A stretch of 64,000 nucleotides of DNA, from positions 1,612,001-1,676,000 of the forward strand of contig JAXGLO010000001.1 of assembly GCA_040769125.1 (NCBI GenBank), written 5' to 3'. Positions 1 to 7,831 of the stretch are shown in pieces. Source of the stretch: CAIXSE01 sp040769125 (GTDB lineage Bacteria > Actinomycetota > Thermoleophilia > UBA2241). Position numbers and translations under genes: made by a program. The notes under the pieces are model-generated. The model was given only the letters and a program-made list of their open reading frames with translations, did no database searches and was not told the origin of the DNA. Position 1 is the stretch's first letter, and the number at the start of each line of letters is the position of its first letter.

Positions 1-71
1 GCCACCAGGGAGAAGAGCACGACCAGGAGGCCTGCCACGCGCTCCGCGCTCGATCGTAGATGTCGTTTCAT
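1..71 (-). CDS. N-terminus of a secreted or membrane protein (partial)
   Basis: An ATG at 71-69 follows AGGAGG with 7 nt spacing and opens a frame that runs off the window edge. The 23 visible residues are basic at first (MKRHLRSSAER) and then hydrophobic (VAGLLVVLFSLV), as in a signal peptide or membrane anchor. It begins 27 bp after the C39-like gene on the same strand, so the two are probably one operon of exported proteins. The function cannot be inferred from this fragment. Confidence 0.6.
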   Translation of the reverse strand, partial: MKRHLRSSAERVAGLLVVLFSLV

Positions 72-98
72 GGCTCGGCCTCCTGAAAGTCGCGGTGA

Positions 99-881
99 TC
101 AGTACACGACCTGCTGGCTGGCGCTGGCAACGACGCCGCCGGCCACCACCGCCTTCTTGTAGGTCTTCTTGCCGTAAGTGTCGCCGCCCGCGGAGCCATG
201 CCCCAGTGGCGGCGGTGCGTTCTCGGGGTAAGGGTCGTCCACCTGGATGAAGCCGAAGCGCCAGTCGAAGCCGCGCCCACAGACGATGTGACCCGTATGG
301 TCGAGCTGGTAGTTGGGCCAGTTGCTGGCGAAGATGCGCAGGCCGTACGCGACCGGACGACCCTTCTGGTAGATCCCGTACTCGGTGCGGTTGTAGACAG
401 AGGTCGCTGTATTGCCGCTGGAGTACGCGTACCTGCGACCGGTGACCTCTTTGAGGCCCATGGCCATCACCCACATGTTGCCGCCGCCGGCGTCGGTCCA
501 GAGCGGCACGCCACCGTAGCGGTACCGCGCCCACTGCCGCTGCGTCCAGTGGGCTTTCGCGCCGCGCAGGAAGTGATCGATGATCGTGGTGGTCGCCGGG
601 ACACAGAAGTCGTTGCGCACCTGCTTGTGGCTCGTGGTGTCGAGCAGGCGGTGCGGAGCATCCACGAGCGTGCGCGCAGGGCGTACGCTCGGCCCGCCAC
701 GGGCGGCGAGCCAACTTTGATACTCCGCCTCACCATCGGCGAAGTAGGACTTGGCAGCAGACGGAATGGCGGCGGCGCTCGCCGGGTCGTCGACCAGTGC
801 GGCAGCGTAAGCCGCCGCCGGCAGGCAGACCAACGCCAGGCAGCTCAGGCACGCACAGGTGAGGGCTCTTCGGATGTTCAT
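99..881 (-). CDS. Secreted C39-like cysteine peptidase family protein
   Basis: This is a 260-aa protein. The ATG at 881 was chosen because AGGAG lies 7 nt upstream and the next residues form a signal peptide (MNIRRAL, a hydrophobic stretch, then AYA). The mature part has a C39_2-like pattern: a Cys in NDFCVPATTTIIDHF matching the catalytic Cys helix, and later DHTGHIVCGRG and VDDPYP, which fit the His and Asp segments. C39-like exported proteins cleave peptides or are inactive relatives; substrate and activity here are unknown. A possible promoter lies about 150 bp upstream, and the partial exported gene at the window edge follows it. The family call rests on motif layout only. Confidence 0.6.
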   Translation of the reverse strand: MNIRRALTCACLSCLALVCLPAAAYAAALVDDPASAAAIPSAAKSYFADGEAEYQSWLAARGGPSVRPARTLVDAPHRLLDTTSHKQVRNDFCVPATTTIIDHFLRGAKAHWTQRQWARYRYGGVPLWTDAGGGNMWVMAMGLKEVTGRRYAYSSGNTATSVYNRTEYGIYQKGRPVAYGLRIFASNWPNYQLDHTGHIVCGRGFDWRFGFIQVDDPYPENAPPPLGHGSAGGDTYGKKTYKKAVVAGGVVASASQQVVY

Positions 882-1184
882 GGCAGTCTCCTCGCTCGGG
901 GAACCAGTGTGCGGTGCTCGCCGCCCGCTCCCCCGGACCCCTCCCGACGTGATGCCTCGCACACATGACTCGAGCCACGCACGCCGGCACCGAAGGAGAG
1001 GACACACTGGTCGCCCCTCGGCCTCGCGCCTCGCACCATATCGCGCCGCATAGATGCACGGTCAAGGGTTACGGGGGTGGACAATTCGACCGCTTCACCG
1101 CTTCGAGCCCCGGGGCGCCGAGATCCAGAATGAATGTCGCGGGCAGGCGTTGACGACGCGCCGAGCGCGCCGCCCGGCAGGCAT
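882..1184. promoter_or_regulatory. Intergenic region with candidate promoter for the C39-like gene
   Basis: This 303-bp gap lies between two minus-strand genes. On the minus strand, TTGACC (1065-1060) and GATATG (1042-1037) are 17 nt apart and could be a housekeeping promoter, giving a leader of about 150 nt before the ATG at 881. I looked for the conserved core of the c-di-AMP (ydaO) riboswitch that often precedes cell-wall enzymes in Actinomycetota and did not find it. Nothing else is recognised here. Confidence 0.35.
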
Positions 1185-2441
1185 CTACCCCGGCGCGTTC
1201 CCGCCTAGGTTCTTGCTCCCGCCCGAGCCTCCGCCAACCGGGCTTTCGCCTCCGCCCGATCCTTCGCCTCTGCCCGATCCTTCGCCTCCGGCCAAGCCTT
1301 CGCCTCCGGCCAAGTCTCCGCCCCCAGCCGGGCCTCCTCCCCCAGCCGAGCCTCCGCTCGTGTCGCCGACCGGCCCGCGGCCTCGCGACGCCCGCCGCGG
1401 GCTCCACAGCCGCCTCCTCAGGCGGCCGGCGCCCCTCCCCGCCCTGCCGCGAGCCTCCCGGGCCTGCTCGGCCATCCGCTCGGCCACTTCCCTGGCCCTC
1501 GCCCCGGCCTCAGCCGAGAACCGCCTCAGGTCGGCCTTGCCGATCAGACCCGTCTCGTACCAGAGCTCCGCGGCACGCCCGACAACGTACGTGCCGGCGT
1601 AGGCCACCGCGATCTTGGGCACGATCCCGTACCCGGGGACGAGGCCGACCAGGGCGGCGGCGGCCTGCCTCCAGACCCAGGCGACACCCACCACCGAGGC
1701 GATCTCCGCCATCCGCCGCGGGAACTCCGGCGGCGCCCCGAAAGCCAGCGCCAGGCGGTACACCATGAGCGCCTGGTTCTTGGTGAGCACGACGGTATCG
1801 GCCGCCGATATGGGCAGGCTGAGGACGGGCACGACCGCGGGCACACCGGTGGCCAGCACGAAGGCGGCGTTGGACAGCGAGACCTCGGCGATGACCCGGC
1901 GCGCGACCTCGGCGCGGAGCCCCGGCGCCCGCCGCGCCGCCGCCAGGTGCAGCCCCGCCGGCAGCCCGCCGAGGATCGCGGCCGCCACACGCTCCGCCGA
2001 GTCAAGCGCCTGGGGGTCGACAGCGGTCGGCGCCCGCCGATCCAGGCTCGTCGGCCAGGGCCCCGCCTTATCCGCCGCGTCGCCGAAGAGCAGCAGCATC
2101 TGCGCCGGACGCTCGACCCGGCTCAGAAGGTCGAGGCCGGCGAGATCCTCGGCGCCGAGCGGCGCCGAGGAGTCCAGGGCAACCACCAGCAGGTCGGCGC
2201 CGCTCACCTCGCCGACGCGGGTGGCGACCTGCGAAGCCGGGATCAGCGCCAGTGGGCTGGGCGCCAGAGCGAAGCGGTGGGCGCCCCCGCGAAGCAGACG
2301 GTGGACGTGCCGCAGAGCGCCGCGGTCGCCGACGCAGGCGATGGAGACGCCGCGCTGCGCTTCACGGCGCACGGCATTGACGTCCACCTCGCGGACCGTC
2401 CGCCAGATACCTCCGAGATCTGTCCTCTGCGCTCTTGGCAC
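1185..2441 (-). CDS. DUF697-like membrane protein with Gly-rich repeat tail
   Basis: This is a 418-aa protein starting at GTG 2441. Residues 1-150 resemble a small GTPase-associated region with a degenerate fold (SIACVGDRG, ADLLVVALDSS) but no clear P-loop. The middle (about 170-310) has hydrophobic helices and motifs seen in DUF697 proteins (LSNAAFVLATGVPAVVPVLS, VPGYGIVPKIAVAYAGTYVV). A basic, Ala/Glu/Arg-rich helix follows. The last 60 residues are a low-complexity Gly/Glu/Ser tail built from 18-nt DNA repeats. DUF697 proteins are inner-membrane proteins of unsettled role. The gene sits downstream of mntP and may be co-transcribed with it. The start has only a weak ribosome binding site. 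Confidence 0.6.
   Translation of the reverse strand: MPRAQRTDLGGIWRTVREVDVNAVRREAQRGVSIACVGDRGALRHVHRLLRGGAHRFALAPSPLALIPASQVATRVGEVSGADLLVVALDSSAPLGAEDLAGLDLLSRVERPAQMLLLFGDAADKAGPWPTSLDRRAPTAVDPQALDSAERVAAAILGGLPAGLHLAAARRAPGLRAEVARRVIAEVSLSNAAFVLATGVPAVVPVLSLPISAADTVVLTKNQALMVYRLALAFGAPPEFPRRMAEIASVVGVAWVWRQAAAALVGLVPGYGIVPKIAVAYAGTYVVGRAAELWYETGLIGKADLRRFSAEAGARAREVAERMAEQAREARGRAGRGAGRLRRRLWSPRRASRGRGPVGDTSGGSAGGGGPAGGGDLAGGEGLAGGEGSGRGEGSGGGESPVGGGSGGSKNLGGNAPG
1243..1316 (-). repeat. 18-nt coding repeats in the DUF697 protein tail
   Basis: At least four imperfect 18-nt units are in tandem; on the plus strand each begins CTTCGCCTC. They encode six-residue Gly/Glu-rich units (GEGSGR or GEGLAG types). 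The period is a multiple of three, so copy-number change keeps the frame. The purine-rich coding strand makes slippage likely. Confidence 0.75.
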
Positions 2442-2495
2442 GGCTCACCCCACCACAGGGTACGCCATCCCGACGCCGGCGCTCACCCCGCAGCC

Positions 2496-2558
2496 TCAGC
2501 CCGCGGCGTTCAGCCCGTGGACTCAGCCCGCGGCGCTCAGCCGGTGGCGCTCAGCCGG
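2496..2558 (-). repeat. 13-14-nt tandem repeats after mntP
   Basis: The hexamer TCAGCC (plus strand) recurs at 2496, 2510, 2523, 2537 and 2551, each followed by a related GC-rich octamer. The last copy contains the stop codon of mntP. The array fills most of the gap between mntP and the DUF697 gene. It has no hairpin or T-run typical of a terminator. Confidence 0.75.
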
Positions 2559-3114
2559 ACAGGTGCTCGATCAGGATCTTGACACCGATGCCCACGAGGA
2601 TGAGCCCGCCCACAACCTCGACCGGCCGCCCCAGAAGCCCTCCGAGCCGCCGCCCCAGATGCAGACCCACGGCCGTGAAGGCGAAGGCGACCACGCCGAT
2701 GATCGCAGCCGGGAACCAGATGTCGACGCCGAGCAGGGCCAGAGAGAGGCCCACCGCCAGCGCGTCGATGCTCGTCGCCACGGAAAGGACGATCAGCGAG
2801 ACGCCGCGCGTGCGATCGCGGCAGGCGCGCTCCTCCTCGCTGCCCCGGAACGCCTCGTAGATCATCTTGCCGCCGATCAAGGCGAGTAGACCGAACGCCA
2901 CCCAGTGATCGAACCTGGAGATCCAGCCGGCCAGCGAGAGGCCCGCCAGCCAGCCCAGCACCGGCATCACGGCCTGGAACAGCCCGAAGTGCCAGGAGAG
3001 ACGCAGCGTGGTGCGCGTGCTCACGTGGGACGCGCACAGCCCGATGCCGATGGAGACCGCGAAAGCATCCATGGCAAGGCCGACGGCGATCCCCATGAGC
3101 GTGACGAGACTCAT
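2551..3114 (-). CDS. mntP: Manganese efflux pump MntP
   Basis: The product is a 187-aa membrane protein, normal length for MntP (YebN). Six hydrophobic helices are visible in two homologous halves, with the conserved acidic motifs AMDAFAVS near residue 16 and SIDALAVG near residue 116 that line the Mn(II) path in the family. MntP exports excess Mn(II) across the inner membrane. The ATG at 3114 overlaps the stop of the small ORF upstream (ATGA), indicating translational coupling. mntP is often controlled by a yybP-ykoY riboswitch; none was recognisable in the 200 nt upstream, where small ORFs occupy the sequence. Confidence 0.9.
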   Translation of the reverse strand: MSLVTLMGIAVGLAMDAFAVSIGIGLCASHVSTRTTLRLSWHFGLFQAVMPVLGWLAGLSLAGWISRFDHWVAFGLLALIGGKMIYEAFRGSEEERACRDRTRGVSLIVLSVATSIDALAVGLSLALLGVDIWFPAAIIGVVAFAFTAVGLHLGRRLGGLLGRPVEVVGGLILVGIGVKILIEHLSG

Positions 3115-3326
3115 CGCAAACCGACGACGCGGAGAGCGCGCTCCAGAACGCGCGCGCCGCCGCGCCAGCGAGAGACGATCCCGGGATCGAGCTGAGCTTC
3201 GTACACCGTGCCCTCGCGCGTCGAAGGTACTGCCGCGTCCGACCAGGAACTGGAGATCCGGCCGGCCGCGCGGGGGCCGAAGCGTACCGAGCACCGCTCA
3301 CGGTCGTCAAGCAGCGGCGAGCGCAA
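3111..3326 (-). CDS. Small protein coupled to mntP, function unknown
   Basis: This is a 71-codon ORF whose TGA overlaps the mntP ATG. TTG at 3326 lies 5 nt after the stop of the preceding 48-aa ORF, with no good ribosome binding site of its own, so it would depend on coupled translation. The frame stays open further upstream. The product is basic, with a plausible C-terminal helix (IVSRWRGGARVLERALRVVG) and no membrane segment. I recognise no family. The case for coding rests on the overlaps on both sides, not on similarity. Confidence 0.4.
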   Translation of the reverse strand: MRSPLLDDRERCSVRFGPRAAGRISSSWSDAAVPSTREGTVYEAQLDPGIVSRWRGGARVLERALRVVGLR

Positions 3327-3331
3327 CCAGG

Positions 3332-3478
3332 CTACGCCAATCGCCCCTCGACTGCGTCGGCGGGCGCGTCGTGGCCGCTGGCCAGCAGCTCACCGCCGGC
3401 GAGGCGCAGGAGGAAGAGGAGGCCGGCGCCGACAGCTGCCGCCACGCATACGCAAACAATGAGAACCTTCCTGCGCAT
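3332..3478 (-). CDS. 48-aa single-pass membrane protein
   Basis: ATG 3478 to TAG 3332 encodes a 48-aa product with two basic residues next to the start (MRRK), one hydrophobic helix of about 20 residues containing two Cys (VLIVCVCV and GAGLLFLL), and a short polar tail (SGHDAPADAVEGR). It looks like a small inner-membrane protein. It lies 26 nt after a 63-aa membrane ORF and 5 nt before the next small ORF, in a run leading into mntP. The ribosome binding site is weak. No family is recognised. Confidence 0.5.
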   Translation of the reverse strand: MRRKVLIVCVCVAAAVGAGLLFLLRLAGGELLASGHDAPADAVEGRLA

Positions 3479-3504
3479 CAGCCGCCAAGCCCTCCGCTCA
3501 TTTC

Positions 3505-3696
3505 TTACTGGTGTGCGACGGTGTGCGCGTCGCCCAGCCTCTCAGCGAGACTGTCGACCCTGAGACTGAGGCGCTCAACGCGACGGCTGAGCCGGACGAA
3601 GAAACGCACGACGAAGACGAGGCCGACCAGCGCGCCGACGGCCGGCAGGATCGAGACCAAGGCCCAGACCATGAGTCCGGTATCCATGCTCAGCAA
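3505..3696 (-). CDS. 63-aa membrane protein with C-terminal coiled coil
   Basis: TTG at 3696 is chosen because GGAGG lies exactly 7 nt upstream; the in-frame ATG at 3687 is too far from it. The protein has one membrane helix (VWALVSILPAVGALVGLVFV) and then a basic heptad region (RLSRRVERLSLRVDSLAERLG) that would form a short cytoplasmic coiled coil. This architecture resembles small scaffold or holin-like proteins, but no family is assigned. It is the first gene of the small-ORF/mntP run. Confidence 0.65.
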   Translation of the reverse strand: MLSMDTGLMVWALVSILPAVGALVGLVFVVRFFVRLSRRVERLSLRVDSLAERLGDAHTVAHQ

Positions 3697-3996
3697 GGGC
3701 GGTCCTCCTCCCTCCTCCCCGCGTGAAGCTCACGAACTCAGCGACTCTGCTCGATCCATCGCGCAGGGAGCGTGCAGTCGGTGCGTGCACGCGAGCACAG
3801 GCGCCCGTTTCCGTAGCACTTCCGTAACACGATGATGAGACAATAAGAGCAGGCTGCCTGTTGTAGCGCGTGCCGCGAGCGGCCGGCCGGCGCCGCCTGT
3901 CGCGGCATCGCTAGCCGGTGCTATAGTGCGGCTGCACCGTCCATGCACAGCGACTCGCTACAGCGGGAGCCGCCAAGCCGTCCTCATGAGGTCACA
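3697..3996. promoter_or_regulatory. Divergent intergenic region; extended -10 promoter for the KhtT-like gene
   Basis: A 300-bp gap lies between the minus-strand small-ORF operon and the plus-strand antiporter pair. On the plus strand, TGC TATAGT (3919-3927) is a good extended -10 element, about 65 nt before the ATG at 3997. No convincing -35 is seen. The divergent promoter for the 63-aa protein should also be here but was not resolved. No gene is visible. Confidence 0.5.
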
Positions 3997-4482
3997 ATGC
4001 CCCAGATCAACGAGACACGCCTCCCCGGCGTAGGTATTCGCTTCGACTTCATCACTTGCACCGGCGAGCGACTCGGCGTCATCGCCCATCACAGCGGACG
4101 CAGCGAGCTGATCGTCTGCAGCACCGACGACCCCGACGTCTGCCGCCATGTCGTGCGCCTCGAAGAAGAGGATGTTCGCGCTCTGGCCGAGATCCTCGGC
4201 CAGTCGCACGTCACCGAGGAGATGGGAAAGATGCGGCTCAGCCTGCAGGGACTCTCCCTTGACTGGGTGCCCGTAAGCTCCGGGGCGCCCTGCGCCAACT
4301 GCACGCTCCACGATGTTGAGCACCAGGACGAGTCGCCCGCCACCATCGTCGCCGTCGTGCGCGGCGACGAGACGATCGCCGCGCCGCCCTCCACCTTCGT
4401 GCTCGAGCCGGGCGACACGGCTGTAGCGATAGGCACACCGGAGGGCACCAAAGCGCTCTACGCACTCCTGCAGGGTGGCTGA
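3997..4482 (+). CDS. KhtT-like regulatory subunit with C-terminal RCK_C (TrkA-C) domain
   Basis: The product has 161 aa. ATG 3997 has GAGG 6 nt upstream and gives the conserved start MPQINETRLPGVGIRFDF of the YhaT/KhtT type. The N-terminal half is a small sensory domain; the C-terminal half (about 85-161) has the TrkA-C fold signature (VRGDETIAAPPSTFVLEPGDTAVAIG) that binds nucleotides such as c-di-AMP or AMP in relatives. It probably sits on the cytoplasmic face and gates the antiporter encoded 32 bp downstream. The ligand is inference from the family. Confidence 0.8.
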   Translation: MPQINETRLPGVGIRFDFITCTGERLGVIAHHSGRSELIVCSTDDPDVCRHVVRLEEEDVRALAEILGQSHVTEEMGKMRLSLQGLSLDWVPVSSGAPCANCTLHDVEHQDESPATIVAVVRGDETIAAPPSTFVLEPGDTAVAIGTPEGTKALYALLQGG

Positions 4483-4514
4483 CGCATGTCGGTTTCGGCT
4501 ACGAAGGCCATGGC

Positions 4515-5702
4515 GTGACGCCCCTGCTCGGCTCCTCAACGCAGGCCGTCGCCTGGATTCTCGTCGAGCTCGGCGCCGTCCTGCTCATGCTCGCCGTGCT
4601 CGCCCGCCTGGCGCGCCGCACCGGCTTCTCGCCGATCCCCCTCTACCTGCTCGCGGGGCTCGGCATCGCCGCCGTCTCGCCGCTTGACCTCAACAGCACG
4701 ATGATCGAGGTCGAGACGCAGGTCGCGGTGATCCTTCTGCTCTTCATGCTGGGCATCGAGTACAACGTCCCGGAGATCTCCGAGAGCCTGCGCACCGGCC
4801 TGCCGGCAGGCCTCATGGACATCGCGCTCAACTTCACTCCCGGCTTCCTCGCGGGGCTGCTGCTGGGCTGGTCGCCGCTCGAGTGCCTGCTCCTCGGCGG
4901 CGTCACCTACATCAGCAGCTCGAGCATCACCGCCAAGGTGCTCGACGACCTCAACCGGCTCGGCAACCAGGAAACCCCGGCCGTGCTCTCGGTGCTCGTG
5001 TTCGAGGACCTGGCGATGGCGCTGTATCTGCCCCTGGTGGCCGTGATGATCGCCGGCGGGGGACTCGCCGTCGGCACGATCTCCATAACCGTGGCCGTAG
5101 GCGCAGTGGTGATCATGATGGTGATCGCCGCACGCCACAGCCATCGCGTGACCCGCCGCGTCTCGCACGACAGCGACGAGGTCGTCCTTCTCACCATCTG
5201 TGGCCTGCTGCTCATCGCCGGAGGCTTCGGCGAAGCCCTGCGCGTCTCGGCCGGCGTCGTCGCCTTCCTGATCGGGCTCACGATCACGGGCTCCCTGGCC
5301 GAGCGCACCCGCCAGCTCCTCGAGCCCCTGCGCGACCTCTTCGCAGCTCTCTTCTTCGTGTTCTTTGGCCTGCAGGTCGACATCGCGCACGTGCCGGATG
5401 TTCTCGGAGCGGCCGTCGTGCTGTGGCTCGTCACCTCGGCGACGAAATTCATCACCGGCTGGTACGGGACGCGCAAGACGAGCGGCGTGCCGGGCCGCTT
5501 TCGCGCCGGGACGGCGCTCGTCGCCCGCGGCGAGTTCAGCATCGTGATCGCCGGCCTCGCGGTGGCGGCCGGCAGCAGCTCTCTCCTGGCACCGCTGGCG
5601 GCCACCTACGTCCTGATCTGCGCGATCACCGGCCCGCTGCTCACACGTTACGCGGACGACCTGGCGCGGCGCAGCCTTGCGATAGTGAGGCGACTGAGGT
5701 AG
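4515..5702 (+). CDS. CPA2-family cation:proton antiporter (KhtU-like)
   Basis: This 395-aa integral membrane protein has about 12 hydrophobic helices. Na/H-exchanger motifs are present: the double Ser region (GGVTYISSSSITAKVL), the conserved acidic FEDLAMALYLPL (ED in the transport core) and a late GEFSIVIAGLAV. CPA2 members partnered with an RCK_C protein export K+ in exchange for H+. The GTG start at 4515 has AAGG 7 nt upstream; the frame is open a little further but has no better start. The gene forms a two-gene operon with the upstream KhtT-like gene. Unlike KefB/KefC, it has no C-terminal NAD-binding domain. Confidence 0.85.
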   Translation: MTPLLGSSTQAVAWILVELGAVLLMLAVLARLARRTGFSPIPLYLLAGLGIAAVSPLDLNSTMIEVETQVAVILLLFMLGIEYNVPEISESLRTGLPAGLMDIALNFTPGFLAGLLLGWSPLECLLLGGVTYISSSSITAKVLDDLNRLGNQETPAVLSVLVFEDLAMALYLPLVAVMIAGGGLAVGTISITVAVGAVVIMMVIAARHSHRVTRRVSHDSDEVVLLTICGLLLIAGGFGEALRVSAGVVAFLIGLTITGSLAERTRQLLEPLRDLFAALFFVFFGLQVDIAHVPDVLGAAVVLWLVTSATKFITGWYGTRKTSGVPGRFRAGTALVARGEFSIVIAGLAVAAGSSSLLAPLAATYVLICAITGPLLTRYADDLARRSLAIVRRLR

Positions 5703-5757
5703 ACCGGCCGGCGGACGCCGCGCCATGCATGGGCCCGGAGCCGCGGGGCAGCCGCGC

Positions 5758-6411
5758 TCAGCCCAGGCCGAGGAAGTCCGGGACGACCTCCGGCGCGACG
5801 ACATGCAGCAGGTCGAGCGGCGTCTCGGCGATGCTCTCCGCCCCGGCCTCGAGCAGCAACTCAGGCTCGTGCCACCCCCAGGCGACGCCGACCGGCGTGG
5901 CTCCCGCGAGGCGTGCCTCGCGCATGTCGCCGGCGGTATCGCCGACGTACCAGTAGCGCTCCTGGCCGGGAGCCGCAGCGATCAGCGCCTCGATCTTGGC
6001 GACCTTGCTCCAGCCGGCTTCGGCGCCGGCGACCTCGGCGATGCCCTCGATGCCGTGCCGATGGAGAAACTGTTCGACGACATCGGCGGAATTGGAGGTG
6101 ACGACCACCAGCCGACGTACCTCTGCGAGTTCGCCCACGAGCTGCGGAATGAGCGGGAACGGCCGCTGGGCGAGCAGGCCTACACGTAAAGCGTCGAGCG
6201 TGCGCCGCACCGCCACCTCGACCTGCTCCTCGGTGCCGCCGAGGGCACGCAGCCCGTCGAAGACGTTGCCCTCGTAGAGGGCGAGCACGTCTTCGAGCGT
6301 CTCCACCTGAGGCAGGCCGACACGGCGGCAGGCCTCGATGAGAGCTGCGCCGGCGATGTCCAGGGAGTCGGCCAGAACACCGTCGTGGTCGAACATGAGG
6401 AGCGGCGGCAT
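5758..6411 (-). CDS. HAD-superfamily phosphatase, phosphoglycolate-phosphatase-like
   Basis: The 217-aa product has all HAD motifs: motif I DHDGVLADS near the N-terminus, motif II VVTSNSAD, a conserved Lys (SKVAKIEAL), and motif IV YVGDTAGDMREAR. A helical cap domain lies between motifs I and II, so it belongs to subfamily I phosphatases (Gph/PGMB type). ATG 6411 overlaps the stop of the upstream hydrolase gene (ATGA). The substrate cannot be told from the sequence. Translational coupling to a cell-wall hydrolase does not by itself indicate a shared pathway. Confidence 0.85.
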   Translation of the reverse strand: MPPLLMFDHDGVLADSLDIAGAALIEACRRVGLPQVETLEDVLALYEGNVFDGLRALGGTEEQVEVAVRRTLDALRVGLLAQRPFPLIPQLVGELAEVRRLVVVTSNSADVVEQFLHRHGIEGIAEVAGAEAGWSKVAKIEALIAAAPGQERYWYVGDTAGDMREARLAGATPVGVAWGWHEPELLLEAGAESIAETPLDLLHVVAPEVVPDFLGLG

Positions 6412-7466
6412 CAGACCCCTCCGAACGCCCACGGGTAGGAGGAGGGCCACCAGCGGGGCCCGTAGCCGAGCTGAAGGGCGAGAGCCGTGGCTTTGATCTG
6501 GGCGGCGCCATCGGTAATCGGAGAGCCCCGGTAGGGGTTCCAGGAGCCCTTCCAGGTGGAAGGGTGGTACTGGTAGAGACCGACGTACCCACCCGGCCCA
6601 CAGGCGGTGGCCGAGCCACCTGACTCGATCATCATCAGGCGGTACATGCCGCCTGCATCGACCCCACGTGAGGCGGCAGTACTTCGGATGAGCGGCCACC
6701 ACTGCCCCTGACCGGCGCCGGAATCGTCATCCGGATCTGACTGCGGTTCCACGGTTGAGCCTGGCTGCGGCTCCACGGTCGAGCTTGGCTGCGGTTCCAC
6801 CGCCGTGCCGGGAGTGACCTTGCGGCTCTTGACCCGCTCGGCCACAAGTTTGCGGATCCGCGAGCGCTGACCTTTGAGCAGGGCGCGACGCTCGCCGAGC
6901 CGGCTGCGGATTGCGGCGAGCTGCTGACTACGCTCCTTCACCAGCCGCTCGAGCGCCCGTCTGTCGGAGCGTAGGGAGACCTCGCGCACCGTAAGCTGCC
7001 GCTGCATCTTCCCGATGGTATCGATGGCGTCGCTGCGCGTACGGACCACACATCGCTGCAGAGCCAGCTGGTCGACGACATCGCGGAAGTCGGCGGCGGA
7101 GAAGAGCACGTCGAGGCCGGTAACATCCTCGCGCTTGTAGAGATCGGCGGCGCAGGCCGCAAGGATGCTGCGCGCCTTCTTCAGCCGGAGCAGCACCCTT
7201 GCGCGCAGACGGTCGTTGCGGGAGATCTGCGTCTGTACAGCGTCGAGCGCAACGGTGGCGCGTGAGAAGGCAATGACGCCGGCGTCGATTCTCTCGTCGA
7301 GGCGCACGACCTCCGCGGCAAGCCGGCGAGCCTTCTCGCGCTCGGCCTTCAACGATGCGGCGCCGGCGGAAGACGGAAGCCCGACCAGGACGGACAGCGC
7401 CAGCAGCACGCCGACGCCCACGAGCGCAAAGCTGAGGATGCAAGGTCTGAGGCGGATGCTGCGCAG
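6411..7466 (-). CDS. Secreted coiled-coil protein with C-terminal lysozyme/transglycosylase-like domain
   Basis: The product has about 351 aa: signal peptide at the N-terminus (hydrophobic core LSFALVGVGVLLALSVLVGL, then SAGA), a long Arg/Leu/Glu coiled coil (about 35-235) as in CwlO/PcsB/RipC-type exporters, a Pro/Gln repeat linker (VEPQPGST units), and a C-terminal domain with WWPLIRSTAASRGVD, a Glu in MIESGG, and GLYQYHPSTWKGSWNP, typical of SLT/resuscitation-factor lysozyme folds. It probably cleaves peptidoglycan glycan strands outside the cell. No ATG/GTG/TTG fits the N-terminus; CTG 7466 has GAGGAG 5 nt upstream and starts exactly before the basic signal-peptide region. Confidence 0.75.
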   Translation of the reverse strand: MRSIRLRPCILSFALVGVGVLLALSVLVGLPSSAGAASLKAEREKARRLAAEVVRLDERIDAGVIAFSRATVALDAVQTQISRNDRLRARVLLRLKKARSILAACAADLYKREDVTGLDVLFSAADFRDVVDQLALQRCVVRTRSDAIDTIGKMQRQLTVREVSLRSDRRALERLVKERSQQLAAIRSRLGERRALLKGQRSRIRKLVAERVKSRKVTPGTAVEPQPSSTVEPQPGSTVEPQSDPDDDSGAGQGQWWPLIRSTAASRGVDAGGMYRLMMIESGGSATACGPGGYVGLYQYHPSTWKGSWNPYRGSPITDGAAQIKATALALQLGYGPRWWPSSYPWAFGGV

Positions 7467-7787
7467 TGGGACTCCTCTGCAGACAGGGGGCCCCGGCCCG
7501 CAGACCGGCGCCCGACGCGGCGCTGCGACCGCATGAGTCAAAAACGTACCAGACAACCGCACGTCAGCACAAATTTCCTCAGCACGACCGGACCGTGCGC
7601 CACGCGCAGGCATGCGGACGGACGGAGAGCGCGCCGGAACGGCGGCCGGCGAGGCTATCCACGGCTGTCAACTCCTCGCCCGACGCCGCCCGGAGCGTCA
7701 CTAAGGCAAACCGTAACTCTCTACTTGCACCTTAAACTTTAGCTTGCGCTTCCTGCTTCTTGGCCGTAGCCGGCTCTCCGCGTCTTC

Positions 7788-7816
7788 TTGACCGCAGCCG
7801 GGTCTCTGCGTAAAGT
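7788..7816 (+). promoter_or_regulatory. Sigma-70-type promoter of the TetR/radical SAM operon
   Basis: TTGACC at 7788-7793 and TAAAGT at 7811-7816 are separated by the ideal 17 nt. Transcription would start near 7823 and run through the permease remnant, the TetR gene and the radical SAM gene. The -10 element abuts a palindrome, so binding there would block RNA polymerase. Confidence 0.65.
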
Positions 7817-7831
7817 TCAACAAGCGTTGAA
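7816..7831. promoter_or_regulatory. Candidate TetR operator palindrome
   Basis: TTCAAC and GTTGAA form perfect 6-bp inverted arms around the 4-bp centre AAGC. The spacing and size are typical of TetR-family operators, and the site covers the expected transcription start just after the -10 box. The TetR-like regulator encoded 260 bp downstream is the obvious candidate to bind it (autoregulation; inference). Confidence 0.6.

Noticed and set aside
198..968. A 256-codon plus-strand frame opposite the C39-like gene
   Set aside because: It is antisense to a gene with signal peptide and ribosome binding site; no domain is visible.
882..1036. c-di-AMP riboswitch before the C39-like gene
   Set aside because: G-rich stretches are present, but the ordered conserved core is not.
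3115..3350. yybP-ykoY manganese riboswitch before mntP
   Set aside because: The conserved paired core could not be found; the region reads as overlapping small ORFs.
4536..5804. A 422-codon minus-strand frame opposite the antiporter gene
   Set aside because: It mirrors the membrane protein on the other strand; the product is Glu/Asp/Arg-rich with no domain or ribosome binding site.
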